From: Flemingiibacterium sp045649205
GTDB lineage: Bacteria > Bacillota > Clostridia > Oscillospirales > CAG-272
Direction: 5' to 3'
Length of the DNA: 5,952 bases
Assembly (NCBI GenBank): GCA_045649205.1
Contig: JAZRPJ010000223.1
Location: 1 to 5,952 of the forward strand
Under the pieces are notes generated by a model. The model saw only the letters and a list, made by a program, of their open reading frames with translations, did no database searches and had not been told where the DNA came from. A program made the translations under genes and the position numbers. Of this stretch, positions 5,506-5,952 are shown in pieces. Each line of letters begins with the position of its first letter. Within the stretch, counting starts at the first letter, position 1.

Positions 5506-5952
5506 TATTATATCTTTCGGTAATCGGTGTTGCGATGCTCTTCGTATCTGTGTTCAATATTGCATTTAACACAGCGGCGTGGTATAATGTTATCATAGCA
5601 GTTACGTTATGCACCGCGGCTCAATTCGCACTTGATGGGATCATCGCGATCATAATAAACAAGCTACCTGATAGATTTTTCGGCATAAACAATCCTCTAT
5701 ATAACGTATCCGAAGCAGAAAAGAATCTTTACAAAAAACTCAAGGTACGAAAATGGAAGGATAAGGTTTGGGAACTTGGCGGTCTTGGTGGATTCAGCAA
5801 AAAAAACTTAGCAAATCCGAATAGTCCCGAGTACATAGAAAAGTTTATCGTTGAATGTAACAAAGGTGTACTTACCCATAGACTGTCCTATCCGATCGGT
5901 TTTCTGCCGATGCTGTTCATACCGAATGTTTGTAGCTATTCTATCGCGTTAC
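5502..5952 (+). CDS. Membrane protein resembling CrtO-family acyltransferase (3' end outside window)
   Basis: ATG at 5502 overlaps the acyltransferase stop in ATGA, and the frame stays open for 150 codons to the window edge. Only a weak GGTG (5494-5497) precedes it, so translational coupling is likely. Hydrophobic helices are predicted at about 3-18 and 28-53, with a third beginning near 128 and running off the end. Between them is a cytosol-sized block: LYKKLKVRKWKDKVWELGG (76-94), GGFSKKNL (96-103) and FIVECNKGVLTHRL (115-128). This arrangement resembles the CrtO family, glycosyl-4,4'-diaponeurosporenoate acyltransferase, which acylates the sugar in staphyloxanthin synthesis and shows a similar WKD core and an E-(x)n-H segment. 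The resemblance is recalled, not computed. No carotenoid gene is visible, so the acceptor is probably another glycolipid. Coding status is firm; the family call is moderate. Confidence 0.65.
   Translation, partial: MILYLSVIGVAMLFVSVFNIAFNTAAWYNVIIAVTLCTAAQFALDGIIAIIINKLPDRFFGINNPLYNVSEAEKNLYKKLKVRKWKDKVWELGGLGGFSKKNLANPNSPEYIEKFIVECNKGVLTHRLSYPIGFLPMLFIPNVCSYSIAL

Overview
The window looks like chromosomal DNA of a low-to-mid GC Gram-positive bacterium, most likely a gut-type member of the Clostridia (Oscillospiraceae/Ruminococcaceae or a relative). The reasons are strong AGGAG/GGAGG ribosome binding sites, a CsaB-type cell-wall pyruvyl transferase fused to a glycosyltransferase, an XRE regulator with a four-helix membrane tail, and a TerB-C-like fragment. 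This placement is inference; no rRNA or other marker gene is present. All recognisable genes lie on the + strand.

Left part (1-3352): the 3' end of a gene with an acidic linker and a probable TerB-C domain. After 34 bases comes a 778-residue two-domain protein, a GT4 glycosyltransferase joined to a CsaB-like polysaccharide pyruvyl transferase. Fifteen bases later is a 200-residue XRE-family helix-turn-helix protein with four predicted membrane helices.

Middle (3353-3742): a gene-free stretch. It holds a roughly 226-base MITE-like element (3359-3584) with imperfect 20-base terminal inverted repeats and nested internal palindromes, including a perfect 15-bp stem with a 5-base loop. A further potential stem-loop follows (3606-3633), then a good sigma-A-type promoter (3672-3700).

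Right part (3743-5952): a tightly packed set of three genes reading from that promoter: a GT8 glycosyltransferase, a PlsC-like lysophospholipid-type acyltransferase (5-base gap), and a membrane protein that starts on an ATGA overlap and runs off the right edge. The last was translated by hand. It carries a WKDK-centred motif resembling the CrtO family (glycosyl-4,4'-diaponeurosporenoate acyltransferase). Together the three suggest a glycosylate-then-acylate pathway making an acylated glycolipid or glycan in the membrane or envelope. The most interesting items are this three-gene cassette, the GT4-CsaB fusion and the MITE-like element separating the two envelope gene blocks.
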